A stretch of 64,000 nt of DNA, taken from NCBI GenBank assembly GCA_016789605.1, contig JAEUQO010000104.1:1-64000 (forward strand), given 5' to 3'. Within the stretch, counting starts at the first letter, position 1; every line of letters starts with the position of its first letter. The translations under genes were made by a program, and so were the position numbers. The stretch comes from Acidobacteriota bacterium (GTDB taxonomy: Bacteria > Acidobacteriota > Blastocatellia > RBC074). The notes beneath the pieces are model-generated. The model searched no databases. It was not told the DNA's origin and worked only from the letters and a program-made list of their open reading frames with translations. Shown in pieces: positions 42,640 to 52,520 of the stretch.

Positions 42640-43624
42640 GACCAAAGCGTATGCGCGCGCCGGGTTGATCGGCAATCCGTCAGACGGTTATCACGGCAAA
42701 ACGATCAGCCTGATTGTCAAAAACTTTCACGCCAGCGTGGTCATTTACGAATGGCCGCAACTGGAAATCATCCCTACGCGCCAGGATCATTGCCGGTTTG
42801 ATAGCCTGGATGAATTCCTGTACGACACGCGTCTGAACGGCTATTACGGCGGCTTGCGCCTGATCAAAGCTTCGATCAAACGCTTTGCCGAATATTGCCA
42901 GGCGCACGACATTTCATTGCCGCCTGAGAATTTCTCGTTGCGTTATTCGTCGAACATTCCGCGTCAGGTTGGCCTGGCCGGTTCGAGCGCCATCGTGACG
43001 GCGACGATGCGCGCGCTTTGCCGCTTTTACGAAATCGAAATCCCGCGCCAGATTTTGCCGGGTCTGATTCTTTCTGTCGAAAAGGAAGAACTCGGCATTG
43101 GCGCAGGCTTACAGGATCGCGTGGCGCAGGTTTATGAAGGCCTGACCTATATGGATTTTGATCGTGACTTTATGGCGACAAACGGACACGGGATTTACGA
43201 ATCGCTCGACGTGAAACTGTTGCCGCCGGTTTATATCGCCTACCAGACGGAACTGGCGGAATCGTCCGAAGTCTTTCACAACGACATTCGCAAACGATAC
43301 GACAGCGGCGAACGCAAAGTGATCGAAGCGATGGAGACGATTGCCGGACTGGCGCATCAGGCGCGTGCCTGTTTGCTCGACGGCGATGCGATCAGGCTGG
43401 CCGAATTGATGAATCGCAATTTCGACACGCGCCGCACGATCTATAACCTCAATCCCAAACACATTCGCATGGTCGAATTGGCGCGTTCGCTGGGCGCGTC
43501 GGCCAAATTCGCCGGGTCGGGCGGTTCGGTCATTGGCACCTATACCGACGAAGCGATGTTCCAGGCATTGAAAGCAGCTTTTGCGGCGGAAGATTGCGCC
43601 GTCATCAAACCCATTATTGAATAG
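42626..43624 (+). CDS. GHMP kinase, plant-type glucuronokinase-like
   Basis: 332 residues from a GTG at 42626 with AAGGAG 7 bases upstream; it overlaps galU by 14 bases. GHMP motifs: [17 protein letters not shown] (10-26), the phosphate-binding [14 protein letters not shown] (111-124), and the C-terminal [13 protein letters not shown]. Several stretches closely match my recollection of plant glucuronokinases: IPRQxGLxGSSAIV, [16 protein letters not shown], HGIYxxxDxxLLPP and ELMNxNFDxRR. Those enzymes phosphorylate D-glucuronate at C1 to give glucuronate-1-phosphate for UDP-glucuronate synthesis. Alternatives are other uronate or sugar-1-kinases of the galactokinase branch. The translational overlap with a uridylyltransferase strongly suggests a sugar to sugar-1-P to UDP-sugar salvage module. 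Confidence 0.85.
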   Translation: MRIFKTKAYARAGLIGNPSDGYHGKTISLIVKNFHASVVIYEWPQLEIIPTRQDHCRFDSLDEFLYDTRLNGYYGGLRLIKASIKRFAEYCQAHDISLPPENFSLRYSSNIPRQVGLAGSSAIVTATMRALCRFYEIEIPRQILPGLILSVEKEELGIGAGLQDRVAQVYEGLTYMDFDRDFMATNGHGIYESLDVKLLPPVYIAYQTELAESSEVFHNDIRKRYDSGERKVIEAMETIAGLAHQARACLLDGDAIRLAELMNRNFDTRRTIYNLNPKHIRMVELARSLGASAKFAGSGGSVIGTYTDEAMFQALKAAFAAEDCAVIKPIIE

Positions 43625-43650
43625 CCCCGGTTCAGGAATGACGACGTTCA

Positions 43651-43685
43651 GGCTCAGGCGGTTTGCGTCTGGGCCTTTTCGTTTT
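43651..43685 (+). terminator. Rho-independent terminator of the galU-kinase operon
   Basis: A 10-base stem (43651-43660 with 43666-43675, two G-U pairs) and a 5-base loop are followed by TTTTCGTTTTT. It lies 26 bases after the kinase stop. Confidence 0.8.
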
Positions 43686-43749
43686 TGTTTGGTTGCTGGT
43701 TGTGCGCGGCAGGCACTGTGAAAATAGCAGTCTCATTGCGTCAAAGCCG

Positions 43750-43865
43750 TCGGCTGCTTTATCGTGCAACCAGCCGATATGTTTGTTGCTCAGCCATAAC
43801 GTAGCTCTTGCAGAACTTTAGCGAATAAATGCTCAAAGGCCGTGTCGGCCACGACCTTGAGTTTT
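43750..43865 (+). other. Leader region with two stem-loops upstream of the giant gene
   Basis: A perfect 7-base stem pairs 43750-43756 with 43771-43777 across a 14-base loop. A longer imperfect stem at 43832-43861 is followed by TTTT and ends 46 bases before the ATG of the giant surface protein. The second could act as an attenuator or terminator. No known riboswitch or RNA family was recognised. Confidence 0.3.
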
Positions 43866-43911
43866 AGCGTAGTTGCGCGGCCAGATGTGCGTTTCTGCGC
43901 TGGAGGAAACC

Positions 43912-46900
43912 ATGAAGACCCCGTGCCTTGGCCTTACGTTCAGGCTTATTCCTTTGTCCTCTGTCTGGTCATTGTTTGCCAAAACTGGCGACTGGTTTCG
44001 CCAACGGCGCAGCTTGAGTGCTGTGTTGCTGTTGGTTTTGGCAACCGTGTGCGGCTGGAACTGGTCACGCGCGGGCGCGCAAGGGACGCCGGTGCAAGTG
44101 GTTTCTTCGGCCAGTGGCGAAGCTTTGGCGCTGGCGCCCGAATCTCTGGCCACGGCTTATGGCGCGCAACTGGCGACGCAAAGCCTGAGCGCGGCTCCGG
44201 GCGGCGGGCTCAATAACAACCTGGGCGGAACAACTGTGTCTGTGCGGGACAGCCTGGGCGCAGAACGACCGGCGTCGTTGTTTTACGTTTCGCCGGGACA
44301 GGTGAATTTTCTGCTGCCTGGGGGAACACAGGCAGGACCGGCGACCATCACCGTGCGCGCGGGCGACGGTACGACTTCTACCGGGACGATGACCGTGAGC
44401 AATGTTGCGCCCGCACTTTTCACCGCGAACGGAAACGGCGCAGGCGTCGTGGCGGGCTATGCGTTGCGCGTCAAAAGCGACGGCAGCCAACTGTATGAAT
44501 CCATCGCGCAATTTGACGGCGGGCAATACAAAACCAAACCGATCAATGTCAGCACACCGGGCGATCAGGTGTTTTTGGTGTTTTACCTGTCGGGCATTCG
44601 CCGCGCGACCGACACCAACGGCGATGGCAATGTGAATGAAGGCGTCAGTGTCGTGGTCGGCGGCGATTCCTTGACGCCAGTATTTGCCGGCGCGGTGCCG
44701 GGCGCGGCAGGTTTGGAGCAAATCAATTTGGCCTTGCCCGGCACGCTGGCCGGACGCGGAGTCGTCACGCTGTCAGTGACGTCAGACGGTGCGCCTGCTT
44801 CAAACTTGACTGAACTCGAGATTGCGGCGGCCAACGGCACAGGAACCGTCACCATCGCCAATTTCAATTCCGATACGGTGCTGGCCGGACAAACGTTGGA
44901 AATCAACGGCACGGGATTTTCCACCAACCCGGCGGACAACACCGTGCAGTTTTTAAGCACGAATCCGCCCAGCGTTGAAACGGTGGTGACCGCTGCCACG
45001 GCGACGCGCCTGACCTTGAATGTTCCATTCGGTGCTGGCTCTGGCCCGGTGCGCGTCAATGTCGGCGCACAAAACGCGGTCACCAGCACACGCGAGCTTG
45101 CGGTGCGGACTTCAATCAGCGGTTATTTGCAGGACAACGTACGCAACGGCATCGCGGGCGCACAAGTGCGGGTACGCGGCACAAATATTCAAGCGACAAC
45201 CAACCTCGAAGGCGCATTTGTGTTGCCTGATGTCGGGCCGGGCTTGCGCATTCTGGATGTTGATCCGACGACGACCGGTTTGCCGTTTCCGGTAGTGACC
45301 ATCAAAAAACTGGTGACGGACAAACGCGATAACCAGTTGGGTTTTGTCGAATTTCGCCAGACGGACGGTGTGGTGATTACGCCGCCAGCGGGTGATGCGC
45401 TCAAACCGGCGGTGACCATTGCCAAACTGGGCGAAGCCGCCGCACCCGACGACGTGGCGCAAAGTTCGATTGCCCTGGAATTGCCGCCCGGTTCCGGCGT
45501 GGTCTGTCCGCCGAATGATTCGCAATGCGTGCCGCGGTTGACGCCCTATGCGTTTGGCCGTGCGCCGGTAGATTTGCCGCCGGGCTATTTCAGCTCCGTC
45601 ATTGCGCAGGTGTCGCCTTTCGGCACGACATTTACGCAGGGCGGCAAGCTGCGCTTCAACAACGCAGACAATGTTCCGGCTGGCACTGCGGTGCGCATTT
45701 TCAAATTGGATCAACGCCCGGCCAGCGCGACCTTGGGCCAATTCATTGACGTCGGCAGCGGTTTGGTCAGCAGCGACGGACGTACGCTGGAAACCGGCGT
45801 CAGCACCGTCAATGACGGCAGTTACTATTTCGTGTCGCGGCAATGGCCGACGGCGACGATTTTCGGGCACATCAGCGACGCCAGCGGACGTCCAGTGCGG
45901 CGCGCGGTCGTCAATGCGCGCGGACAATCTACCTTCACCGACGGCAACGGCGGATTTGTGTTGCGCAATGTGCCGGTGATCAGAAGCGGCGATAGCGTAA
46001 CCGTCGAAGTCGGATTTCACCGACCCGACGGCAGTGTCTTGCGCGCTACGCGCGGCAATGTCGCGATCACGGGCGGAGCGCAAATCAGTTTGCCGGGCGA
46101 CATCGTCTTGCCGCCCGGAACTGTCGCCACCAATGCGACGATCCTCGCGCCTGAAACCTTGACCATCAACGAAGGCGAAACACGCACGTTCAACTTTGTG
46201 GCTTCGGGACTGGCGGCCAACGCGCAACCGGTGTTGGCCAGTGCGCCTGCCTTCGCCACCTTGCAAACGCTGGGCGGAGGCGTCTTTGGTTTGCGGCTGT
46301 CGCCGTCTGCGGGCAGTGCCGGGAGCTATCAGGCGTTGCTTACCGCGCTGAGCGCGTCGGGGGCAACTGCGCGTCATTTGCTGACGATCATTGTCAATCG
46401 CGCCACGGCGGGAACGCCGTTTGCCGTGTCGCAATCAGTCGTGACCAACGAAGACACGCCCGTCAACGTGACGCTCAGCAGCGGCAATGTCAGCGGCACG
46501 CCAATCTATACGCTGACCGTGCCGCCATTGCACGGCACCTTGAGCGGTTCGCTGCCAGCGGTGACGTATACGCCTGCCGCCAATTTCAACGGCACAGACA
46601 GTTTTCGCTTCAAGGTGCGCAGCGGCACAACCGAAAGCAGCGAAGCTGTTGTTTCAATTCTGATTCTGCCCGTCAATGATCCGCCGCAATTGACCGTCCC
46701 CGGGCCGCAAACCATCAGCGCCGGACAAACGCTCAAGTTGCTGTTGAGCGGCGCAGATGTGGACAACGGACAAACCCTGAGCTTGACCGCCACGGCGACG
46801 TTTCCCGGCGCGACGCTCATTCCGTTGAGCGCTACGACCTGGGAATACAGTTGGACGCCGACGTTCAACTACACCGGTTTGCAAAACATCACCTTTCTGT

Positions 46901-49900
46901 TGCGCGACGATGGCACACCCCAACTCAGCCAGACGCGTTCGGTGACGGTGGTCGTCAACGCGAAATGGGCGAGGACGTCAGGGCCGGAAGGCGCCATTGC
47001 CAATGCGTTTGTTTCGACAACCGCGGGGCTTTTCGCTGGTACCAATGAAGGCGTGTATTTTTCTGCCAACAACGGCAGAAGCTGGCAACAGGTCAACACC
47101 GGGTTGCCCGATCCGGTGCGCGTCAGTTCATTGGTGGCCTCAGGCACAACGGTGTATGTCGGTACGGATGCCGGTGTCTTTGCAACCGGTAACAGCGGCA
47201 AACACTGGACCGGACTCAACAACGGATTGAGCGACACGAGCGTCACGACATTGGCAATCAGTGGCGCGACGTTGCTGGCTGGTACGCCCAGCGGCATTTT
47301 CCGTTCGACCAACAGCGGGCAAAACTGGGGGCCAGCCAATAGCGGATTGCCCAGCCAGCGCCAGACTGAATCATTGCTGATTTCCGGCTCGACCGTTTAC
47401 GCAGGCGTCAACGGCGATGTCTTCCGTTCGGGCAATCTGGGTTCCAGTTGGGGAAATTCCGGGTCAGGGTTGCCGGGCTTAAATGTGCGCGCGCTGGTCG
47501 TACACAACAATCAGATTCACGCCGCGACCTTAGGTGACGGCGTATATCGTTTGACCACGCCCACCGAAGGCAGTCCGTTTTGGGGCCGATTACCCACGGC
47601 GGGACTGCCAACGACGGAAGTGGTTTCGCTGATTTCTTCCGGCACGTCGCTTTATGCGGGATTGCAGGCGGTGCTCTCAATTTTTGAAGATGGGTTTGGC
47701 GGCGGGGTTTATCAACTGGCAAACAATGCCAGCGGTTGGACACCGCGTACCACCAATCTGCCTGCGAACGAAAACGTCACTGCGCTGACGATTCGCAGTG
47801 GCACCCTCTTTACCGGATTGCAGGGCAGCGGTGTGTACGCTTCGGCCAATGGCGGTTCGAGTTGGGATTCTGCCAATTCGGGCATTACGGAATTCAGCAC
47901 GTCTACGGTGGGCGTGCTGGGCGCAAATGTGTTTGCTTCAGGCGGCGGAAATTCCAAAGACTTGTTTCGCTCTGGCGATGCAGGCCAAAGCTGGACGTTG
48001 GTCGGCACGGGCTTTCCGCGTTTTGCCGTCGTGTCGCGTTTTGCCAATGTCGGCAACACCTACTTTGCTGCGACATTGAATGCCGGTTTGTATCGTTCGA
48101 CCGATCAAGGCACAACCTGGACAAATATCACCTCCGCCTTGTCGGCGCTGGTGGTTTCTGATCTGGCGGTCATTGGCAACAACCTGTACGCCACCGTGGC
48201 GGGGAAAGGCGTGTACATTTCGACCAACCTCGGCCAATCGTGGAGCACGCTCAACAGCGGTTTGACCACGCTTAGCGTTGGCGCGCTGGCTGCTAACGGC
48301 ACGACATTGTTTGTCGGCGGGCAGCAAGGCAACGTCTTTCGGTTGTCGCCCGGCGCAACAAGCTGGGTGTCGGTCAGCGCAGGGCTTCCGGCAGGCTTCG
48401 TGCTGGATTTGGTCGCCAATGGCAATTTTCTGTTTGCCTTGTCAGGTTCGACGACGGGCGCAATTTACCGCTTGCCGGTCGGTGGTTCGACCTGGTCGCC
48501 ATTGACCAACGGATTGCCCGCCAATTTCGGCGCGTATCAATTGGCGGCAGTCGGCACGAGCGTTTTTGCCGCCGCAGGCAGCGCAGGCGTGTATGTCTCG
48601 CACAACGACGGCGCAAGCTGGGCGACGTTGAATGACGGATTGTTGGCGGGCGTTTCCGTGTTTCGCCTGGCCGCAGGCAACAACCTGCTGTTTGCCGGAA
48701 CGGATTTGGGCATCTTTGTGTTGAGCAACAACGTGCAAAGTTGGGCCACGCTCAACACGGGATTGGCCAATCGCAACGTCAATTCTGTGTTGCGCAATGG
48801 TTCGACGCTGTTTTCAGGCACTTTGGGCAGCGGAGTGTTTCGCTCAAGCGACGAAGGGCAAACCTGGTCACTGGCCAGCAATGGATTGACGCCCAACGCC
48901 AACGTGTATGCGTTGGCAGCCAAAGGCAACAGTTTGTTTGCCGCTGTTTTTGGCGATGGCGTTTACAGGTCAGACAACAACGGGCAAAACTGGACGGCGG
49001 TAAACACAGGATTGAGCAATCGGTTGCTCAACGCGTTGTTGGTCAATGGCAACAGCCTCTTTGCCGCAACCGATGGCGGCGTGTTTCGCAGCGATAACGA
49101 CGGCGGAAGCTGGACGCTGGTCAGCAATGGGCTGACCACTGTGCGGACGTTTTCGTTGTTTGCCAACGGCAACACGCTCTTTGCCGGAACGGATGGCGGC
49201 GGCGTGTTTGCGTCAACCAACAACGGTGGCAATTGGACACCGGTCAACAACGGATTGGGCAATCCGTACGTTCTGGCGCTGACGGTCAGCGGCAATGCGC
49301 TCTATGCCGGAACGGACGGCGGCGGTGTATATCGTTCGCTCAACAACGGGCAAAACTGGACCGCGCTCAACAATGGCTTGCCGCCGAAACTGAACGTTTA
49401 TTCGTTTGCCGTGCTCGGTTCGCAATTGTTTGCGGGTTCGATTTACGGCGTGTTTGCCTTTAACAGTCAGAGCAACAGTTGGCAGCAGATCAATGCCGGT
49501 TTGGCGGATGTGTATGTGCCCGCGTTGGCTTTGGGCGGCAACAATCTGTTTGCGGGCACGCGCGTCGGCGGCATGTTCGGCAGTCAGTTGACCGCGCCTT
49601 GTCCGTTGCAAATTGATCAACAACCGGCCAGCCGCACTATCGCCAGCAACCAAAGCGCGACCCTGAGCGTGACAGCCAGTGGCGCAACCGGATTGCAATA
49701 TCAATGGTATCGCGGCGTTAGCGGAGACGTTTCGCAACCAGTCAGCGGCGCAACCGGCAGCAGCTATCAAACGCCACCGCTGGCCCAGACCGCCAATTAC
49801 TGGGTGCGCGTCACCGGCGGTTGCGGCAGTTTGAATAGCGAAACGGCGTCGCTGATCGTCAATTCCGTTCCGCAAACCGATCTTTCTCTCACGCAATCGG

Positions 49901-52395
49901 CTTCGGCGTCGCAAGTCGTGCCGGGAACAGCGCTGGCTTACACCTTGACGGTAGCCAACAACGGGCCGAGCGAAGCGTTCGCCTTGTCCGTGACGGATTT
50001 GCTGCCGCCGACCGTGACATTTATTTCCTGCACGGCGACCGGCGGCGGTGTTTGCAGCGGTACGGGCAATGATCGCACGGTGAGTTTTTCGTCGCTCGCG
50101 CCGGGAGCTTCGGCAGTGATCACGTTGGCGGTTACCGTCAACAACACGGCGGGCGGCGGCGCGATCACCAATCTGGCCAGCGTGAACGCGCTGACTTCGG
50201 ATGTGAACCTGAGCAACAACACGGCCACGGCAATTGTCACGGTGCAAGCCAATGCGCCTACGTTGACGTCGTTGTTGCCGAGCGCGACGCCCGCAGGCGG
50301 CCCCGGTTTCCCCCTGACCGTGACTGGCGTCAATTTTGCCGCCAACTCCGTCGCGCGTTGGAACAACACAGACCGCGCAACGACGTTTGTCAGCAGCACA
50401 CAATTGACGGCCACCATTCTGGCCAGTGACATTCTTGCGCCGGGCAGCGTTTCGGTGACAGTCGCGACGCCGGGAGCAGGCGTTTCAAATGCCTTGCCGT
50501 TTACGATTCAGCCGCAGGTTAATCGCATCGTGCGTGTCGCTTCGGTCACAGGCAGCGTCGGCGGAACCGTTGCCGTGCCGGTCGAACTGGTTTCGCAAGG
50601 CGACGAAAATGCGCTGAGTTTTAGTTTGACGTTTGATCCGGCGTTGTTGAGCAACCCGCAAGTCGCTTTGGGAACTGACGCCGCCGGAGCGCAATTGGCC
50701 GCGAACACGAACCAGGCTGCGCAAGGCCGCTTAGGAGTCCTGGTCTATTTTCCCGCCGGGCAGCGATTCAATGCCGGAACGCGCCGGATTGTGACCGTCA
50801 CATTTGGGATTGCCGCCATGGCCAACCCCACCAGCACCAACGTCGGTTTTGGTGATGCGCCACTCGCGCGCGAAATTTCTGATGTCAGCGCCAATTCGTT
50901 GCCCGCCATTTATAGCGGCGGCACGGTGACGATCACACGCGGGTTTGAATCCGACGTGGCTCCGCGTCCGGATGGCAACGGCAACGTCACCGTGACCGAT
51001 TGGGTGCAGATCGGCCGGTTTGTTTCGGGGGCAGATGCTATTTCGCCGGGGGGAGAATTTCAGCGCGCAGACGCTGCGCCGCGCGACACCTTTGGCAATG
51101 GCGCGTTGACCGTGACCGATTGGGTGCAGGCCGGACGTTACGCCGCCGGGCTTGATCCGTTGACGCCCGCCGCTGGGCCGACGGCAGCGGCCACCGCCTT
51201 ACAAACGACCGGTTGCGCCGGGCGAACTCCGTGCGCGCCGCAATCATCTGCGGCGGTGAATGCTGAGCCGCGAACCATGCGACTCTCGCCGGTTTCCTTC
51301 GCCGGACAACGCAGTACCGTGCTGGTCGAACTGCAAGCCAACGGCGACGAAAACGCCGTCAGCTTCAGTTTGCGTTTTGATCCGCGCCAATGGCGGTTTG
51401 TTTCTGCCGAGCTGGGCGCTGACGCTGCGTCAGCCAGCTTGCAGTTGAATGCGCGACAAACCGCACAAGGCGCCTTGGGCGTCGCGTTGGCTTTGCCGCC
51501 GGGAACACGTTGGTCAACCGGATTGCGTTCTTTGGTTGTGGTGCATTTTGCTGCGGCAGAAGGCGGCGGCGCATTGGCTCCGGTGCAAGGATTTAGCGAC
51601 TGGCCCGCCGCGCGCGAAATCGCCAGCGCCGAAGCCGAAAGCTTGTCCGCTGCCTGGACGCCAATTGCGACAAACGAACTGGTCAATGTTTCTGCGGCGG
51701 CATTTTTGCCGGGCGCGTTGGCGCGCGATTCCATCGTCGCGGTTTTTGGCCAGTCTTTGGCGGGCGAAACGCAAACCGCCATGCAGATGCCGTTGCCGGA
51801 AACGCTGGCGGGAACGTCTGTGGTTGTGACTGATCGCGCAGGGGTAACGCATTACGCGCCGTTGTTTTTTGTTTCGCCGACGCAGATCAACTATTTGTTG
51901 CCCGTTCACGCCGCCGAAGGCCTTGCGCAAGTGCGCATCACCAATGCCAACGGGCAAACTTCTACCGGGTTGATTCAGATCGCCGATGTCGCGCCCAGTC
52001 TGTTCACCGTCAACGCGGACGGACAGGGACTGGCCGCCGCCGTTGTTTTGCGTCAACGCCGCGACGGTTCGCGTCAGATTGAGCCGCTGGCGGTGTTCGA
52101 TCCGGCAGTCGGTCAATTCAAGGCAGCGCCGATTGAGTTGCGTGACGACGGCGAACAGGTTTTCGTGCTGTTGTTTGGCAGCGGTTGGCGCAACCTGCCG
52201 GATGCTTCAGTGGTGAAGGCAACCGCCGACGGCATTCCCGTCGACGTTCTTTTTGCCGGTGCACAAGGTGAATTCGCCGGTCTGGATCAACTCAACGTGC
52301 GCTTGCCACAGAGTTTGCGCGGGCACGGCGAAACGACTTTGACGGTGTCTGTGAACGGGCTTGCCGCCAATGCGGTCAAGCTGGTAATTCGTTGA
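43912..52395 (+). CDS. Giant multidomain surface protein with TIGR03437-like ends, propeller repeats and cohesin/dockerin-like modules
   Basis: 2,827 residues from the ATG at 43912 with GGAGG 5 bases upstream. Order: membrane/export segment (about 35-60); Solibacter-type TIGR03437-like domain (about 61-305); TIG domain (313-397); two carboxypeptidase-regulatory-like domains (about 400-465 and 647-715) around an unassigned region; Ig/cadherin-like domains (about 740-1018, including NEDTPVNVTLSSG and VNDPPQ); 21 BNR/Asp-box-like repeats of about 40 residues (1019-1895); Ig-like (1897-1983); DUF11-like (1990-2112); TIG (2114-2202); cohesin-like (2204-2343); two dockerin-like segments with TVTDWVQ (2345-2418); second cohesin-like (2457-2584); second TIGR03437-like domain (2594-2827). 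No enzyme active site was seen. It should be exported and act in adhesion or extracellular scaffolding. It is monocistronic, with hairpins on both sides. Confidence 0.9.
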   Translation: MKTPCLGLTFRLIPLSSVWSLFAKTGDWFRQRRSLSAVLLLVLATVCGWNWSRAGAQGTPVQVVSSASGEALALAPESLATAYGAQLATQSLSAAPGGGLNNNLGGTTVSVRDSLGAERPASLFYVSPGQVNFLLPGGTQAGPATITVRAGDGTTSTGTMTVSNVAPALFTANGNGAGVVAGYALRVKSDGSQLYESIAQFDGGQYKTKPINVSTPGDQVFLVFYLSGIRRATDTNGDGNVNEGVSVVVGGDSLTPVFAGAVPGAAGLEQINLALPGTLAGRGVVTLSVTSDGAPASNLTELEIAAANGTGTVTIANFNSDTVLAGQTLEINGTGFSTNPADNTVQFLSTNPPSVETVVTAATATRLTLNVPFGAGSGPVRVNVGAQNAVTSTRELAVRTSISGYLQDNVRNGIAGAQVRVRGTNIQATTNLEGAFVLPDVGPGLRILDVDPTTTGLPFPVVTIKKLVTDKRDNQLGFVEFRQTDGVVITPPAGDALKPAVTIAKLGEAAAPDDVAQSSIALELPPGSGVVCPPNDSQCVPRLTPYAFGRAPVDLPPGYFSSVIAQVSPFGTTFTQGGKLRFNNADNVPAGTAVRIFKLDQRPASATLGQFIDVGSGLVSSDGRTLETGVSTVNDGSYYFVSRQWPTATIFGHISDASGRPVRRAVVNARGQSTFTDGNGGFVLRNVPVIRSGDSVTVEVGFHRPDGSVLRATRGNVAITGGAQISLPGDIVLPPGTVATNATILAPETLTINEGETRTFNFVASGLAANAQPVLASAPAFATLQTLGGGVFGLRLSPSAGSAGSYQALLTALSASGATARHLLTIIVNRATAGTPFAVSQSVVTNEDTPVNVTLSSGNVSGTPIYTLTVPPLHGTLSGSLPAVTYTPAANFNGTDSFRFKVRSGTTESSEAVVSILILPVNDPPQLTVPGPQTISAGQTLKLLLSGADVDNGQTLSLTATATFPGATLIPLSATTWEYSWTPTFNYTGLQNITFLLRDDGTPQLSQTRSVTVVVNAKWARTSGPEGAIANAFVSTTAGLFAGTNEGVYFSANNGRSWQQVNTGLPDPVRVSSLVASGTTVYVGTDAGVFATGNSGKHWTGLNNGLSDTSVTTLAISGATLLAGTPSGIFRSTNSGQNWGPANSGLPSQRQTESLLISGSTVYAGVNGDVFRSGNLGSSWGNSGSGLPGLNVRALVVHNNQIHAATLGDGVYRLTTPTEGSPFWGRLPTAGLPTTEVVSLISSGTSLYAGLQAVLSIFEDGFGGGVYQLANNASGWTPRTTNLPANENVTALTIRSGTLFTGLQGSGVYASANGGSSWDSANSGITEFSTSTVGVLGANVFASGGGNSKDLFRSGDAGQSWTLVGTGFPRFAVVSRFANVGNTYFAATLNAGLYRSTDQGTTWTNITSALSALVVSDLAVIGNNLYATVAGKGVYISTNLGQSWSTLNSGLTTLSVGALAANGTTLFVGGQQGNVFRLSPGATSWVSVSAGLPAGFVLDLVANGNFLFALSGSTTGAIYRLPVGGSTWSPLTNGLPANFGAYQLAAVGTSVFAAAGSAGVYVSHNDGASWATLNDGLLAGVSVFRLAAGNNLLFAGTDLGIFVLSNNVQSWATLNTGLANRNVNSVLRNGSTLFSGTLGSGVFRSSDEGQTWSLASNGLTPNANVYALAAKGNSLFAAVFGDGVYRSDNNGQNWTAVNTGLSNRLLNALLVNGNSLFAATDGGVFRSDNDGGSWTLVSNGLTTVRTFSLFANGNTLFAGTDGGGVFASTNNGGNWTPVNNGLGNPYVLALTVSGNALYAGTDGGGVYRSLNNGQNWTALNNGLPPKLNVYSFAVLGSQLFAGSIYGVFAFNSQSNSWQQINAGLADVYVPALALGGNNLFAGTRVGGMFGSQLTAPCPLQIDQQPASRTIASNQSATLSVTASGATGLQYQWYRGVSGDVSQPVSGATGSSYQTPPLAQTANYWVRVTGGCGSLNSETASLIVNSVPQTDLSLTQSASASQVVPGTALAYTLTVANNGPSEAFALSVTDLLPPTVTFISCTATGGGVCSGTGNDRTVSFSSLAPGASAVITLAVTVNNTAGGGAITNLASVNALTSDVNLSNNTATAIVTVQANAPTLTSLLPSATPAGGPGFPLTVTGVNFAANSVARWNNTDRATTFVSSTQLTATILASDILAPGSVSVTVATPGAGVSNALPFTIQPQVNRIVRVASVTGSVGGTVAVPVELVSQGDENALSFSLTFDPALLSNPQVALGTDAAGAQLAANTNQAAQGRLGVLVYFPAGQRFNAGTRRIVTVTFGIAAMANPTSTNVGFGDAPLAREISDVSANSLPAIYSGGTVTITRGFESDVAPRPDGNGNVTVTDWVQIGRFVSGADAISPGGEFQRADAAPRDTFGNGALTVTDWVQAGRYAAGLDPLTPAAGPTAAATALQTTGCAGRTPCAPQSSAAVNAEPRTMRLSPVSFAGQRSTVLVELQANGDENAVSFSLRFDPRQWRFVSAELGADAASASLQLNARQTAQGALGVALALPPGTRWSTGLRSLVVVHFAAAEGGGALAPVQGFSDWPAAREIASAEAESLSAAWTPIATNELVNVSAAAFLPGALARDSIVAVFGQSLAGETQTAMQMPLPETLAGTSVVVTDRAGVTHYAPLFFVSPTQINYLLPVHAAEGLAQVRITNANGQTSTGLIQIADVAPSLFTVNADGQGLAAAVVLRQRRDGSRQIEPLAVFDPAVGQFKAAPIELRDDGEQVFVLLFGSGWRNLPDASVVKATADGIPVDVLFAGAQGEFAGLDQLNVRLPQSLRGHGETTLTVSVNGLAANAVKLVIR
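46966..49599 (+). repeat. 21 tandem protein repeats of about 40 residues (BNR/Asp-box-like)
   Basis: By eye I count 21 units of the form hydrophobic strand, LFAGTxxGVFRS, then NNGxxW and NxGL. The Asp-box-like turn S-x-N-x-G-x-x-W is clearest in units 15-19. Twenty-one equals three seven-bladed propellers, though other partitions are possible. DNA units are diverged, so this is an old expansion; the later units (about 48780-49380) are the most alike. Confidence 0.85.
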
Positions 52396-52451
52396 CGGCG
52401 ACAAGAATCTGTCAGCCTGTATATGAATCCTCAGATTGACAGATTTCGCCG
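52396..52451 (+). terminator. Stem-loop after the giant gene
   Basis: AATCTGTCA at 52406-52414 pairs perfectly with 52437-52445, and CGGCG at 52396 pairs with CGCCG at 52447 to extend the stem past an internal bulge. It begins directly after the stop codon. There is no T-run. Confidence 0.45.
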
Positions 52452-52520
52452 TGCCGCCGCATCATCGGCACGAAGTTCTATTCGCAAGATCAATTCATCA
52501 GAAATGACAATTTGCAGCGT

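Noticed and set aside
43750..43865. Stem-loops before the giant gene considered as a riboswitch
   Set aside because: Neither stem carries the conserved bases of a riboswitch class I know; kept only as an unassigned leader structure.
45112..46434. 440-codon open frame antisense to the giant surface protein gene
   Set aside because: Shadow frame caused by codon bias of the sense gene; Arg-rich, no recognisable domain.
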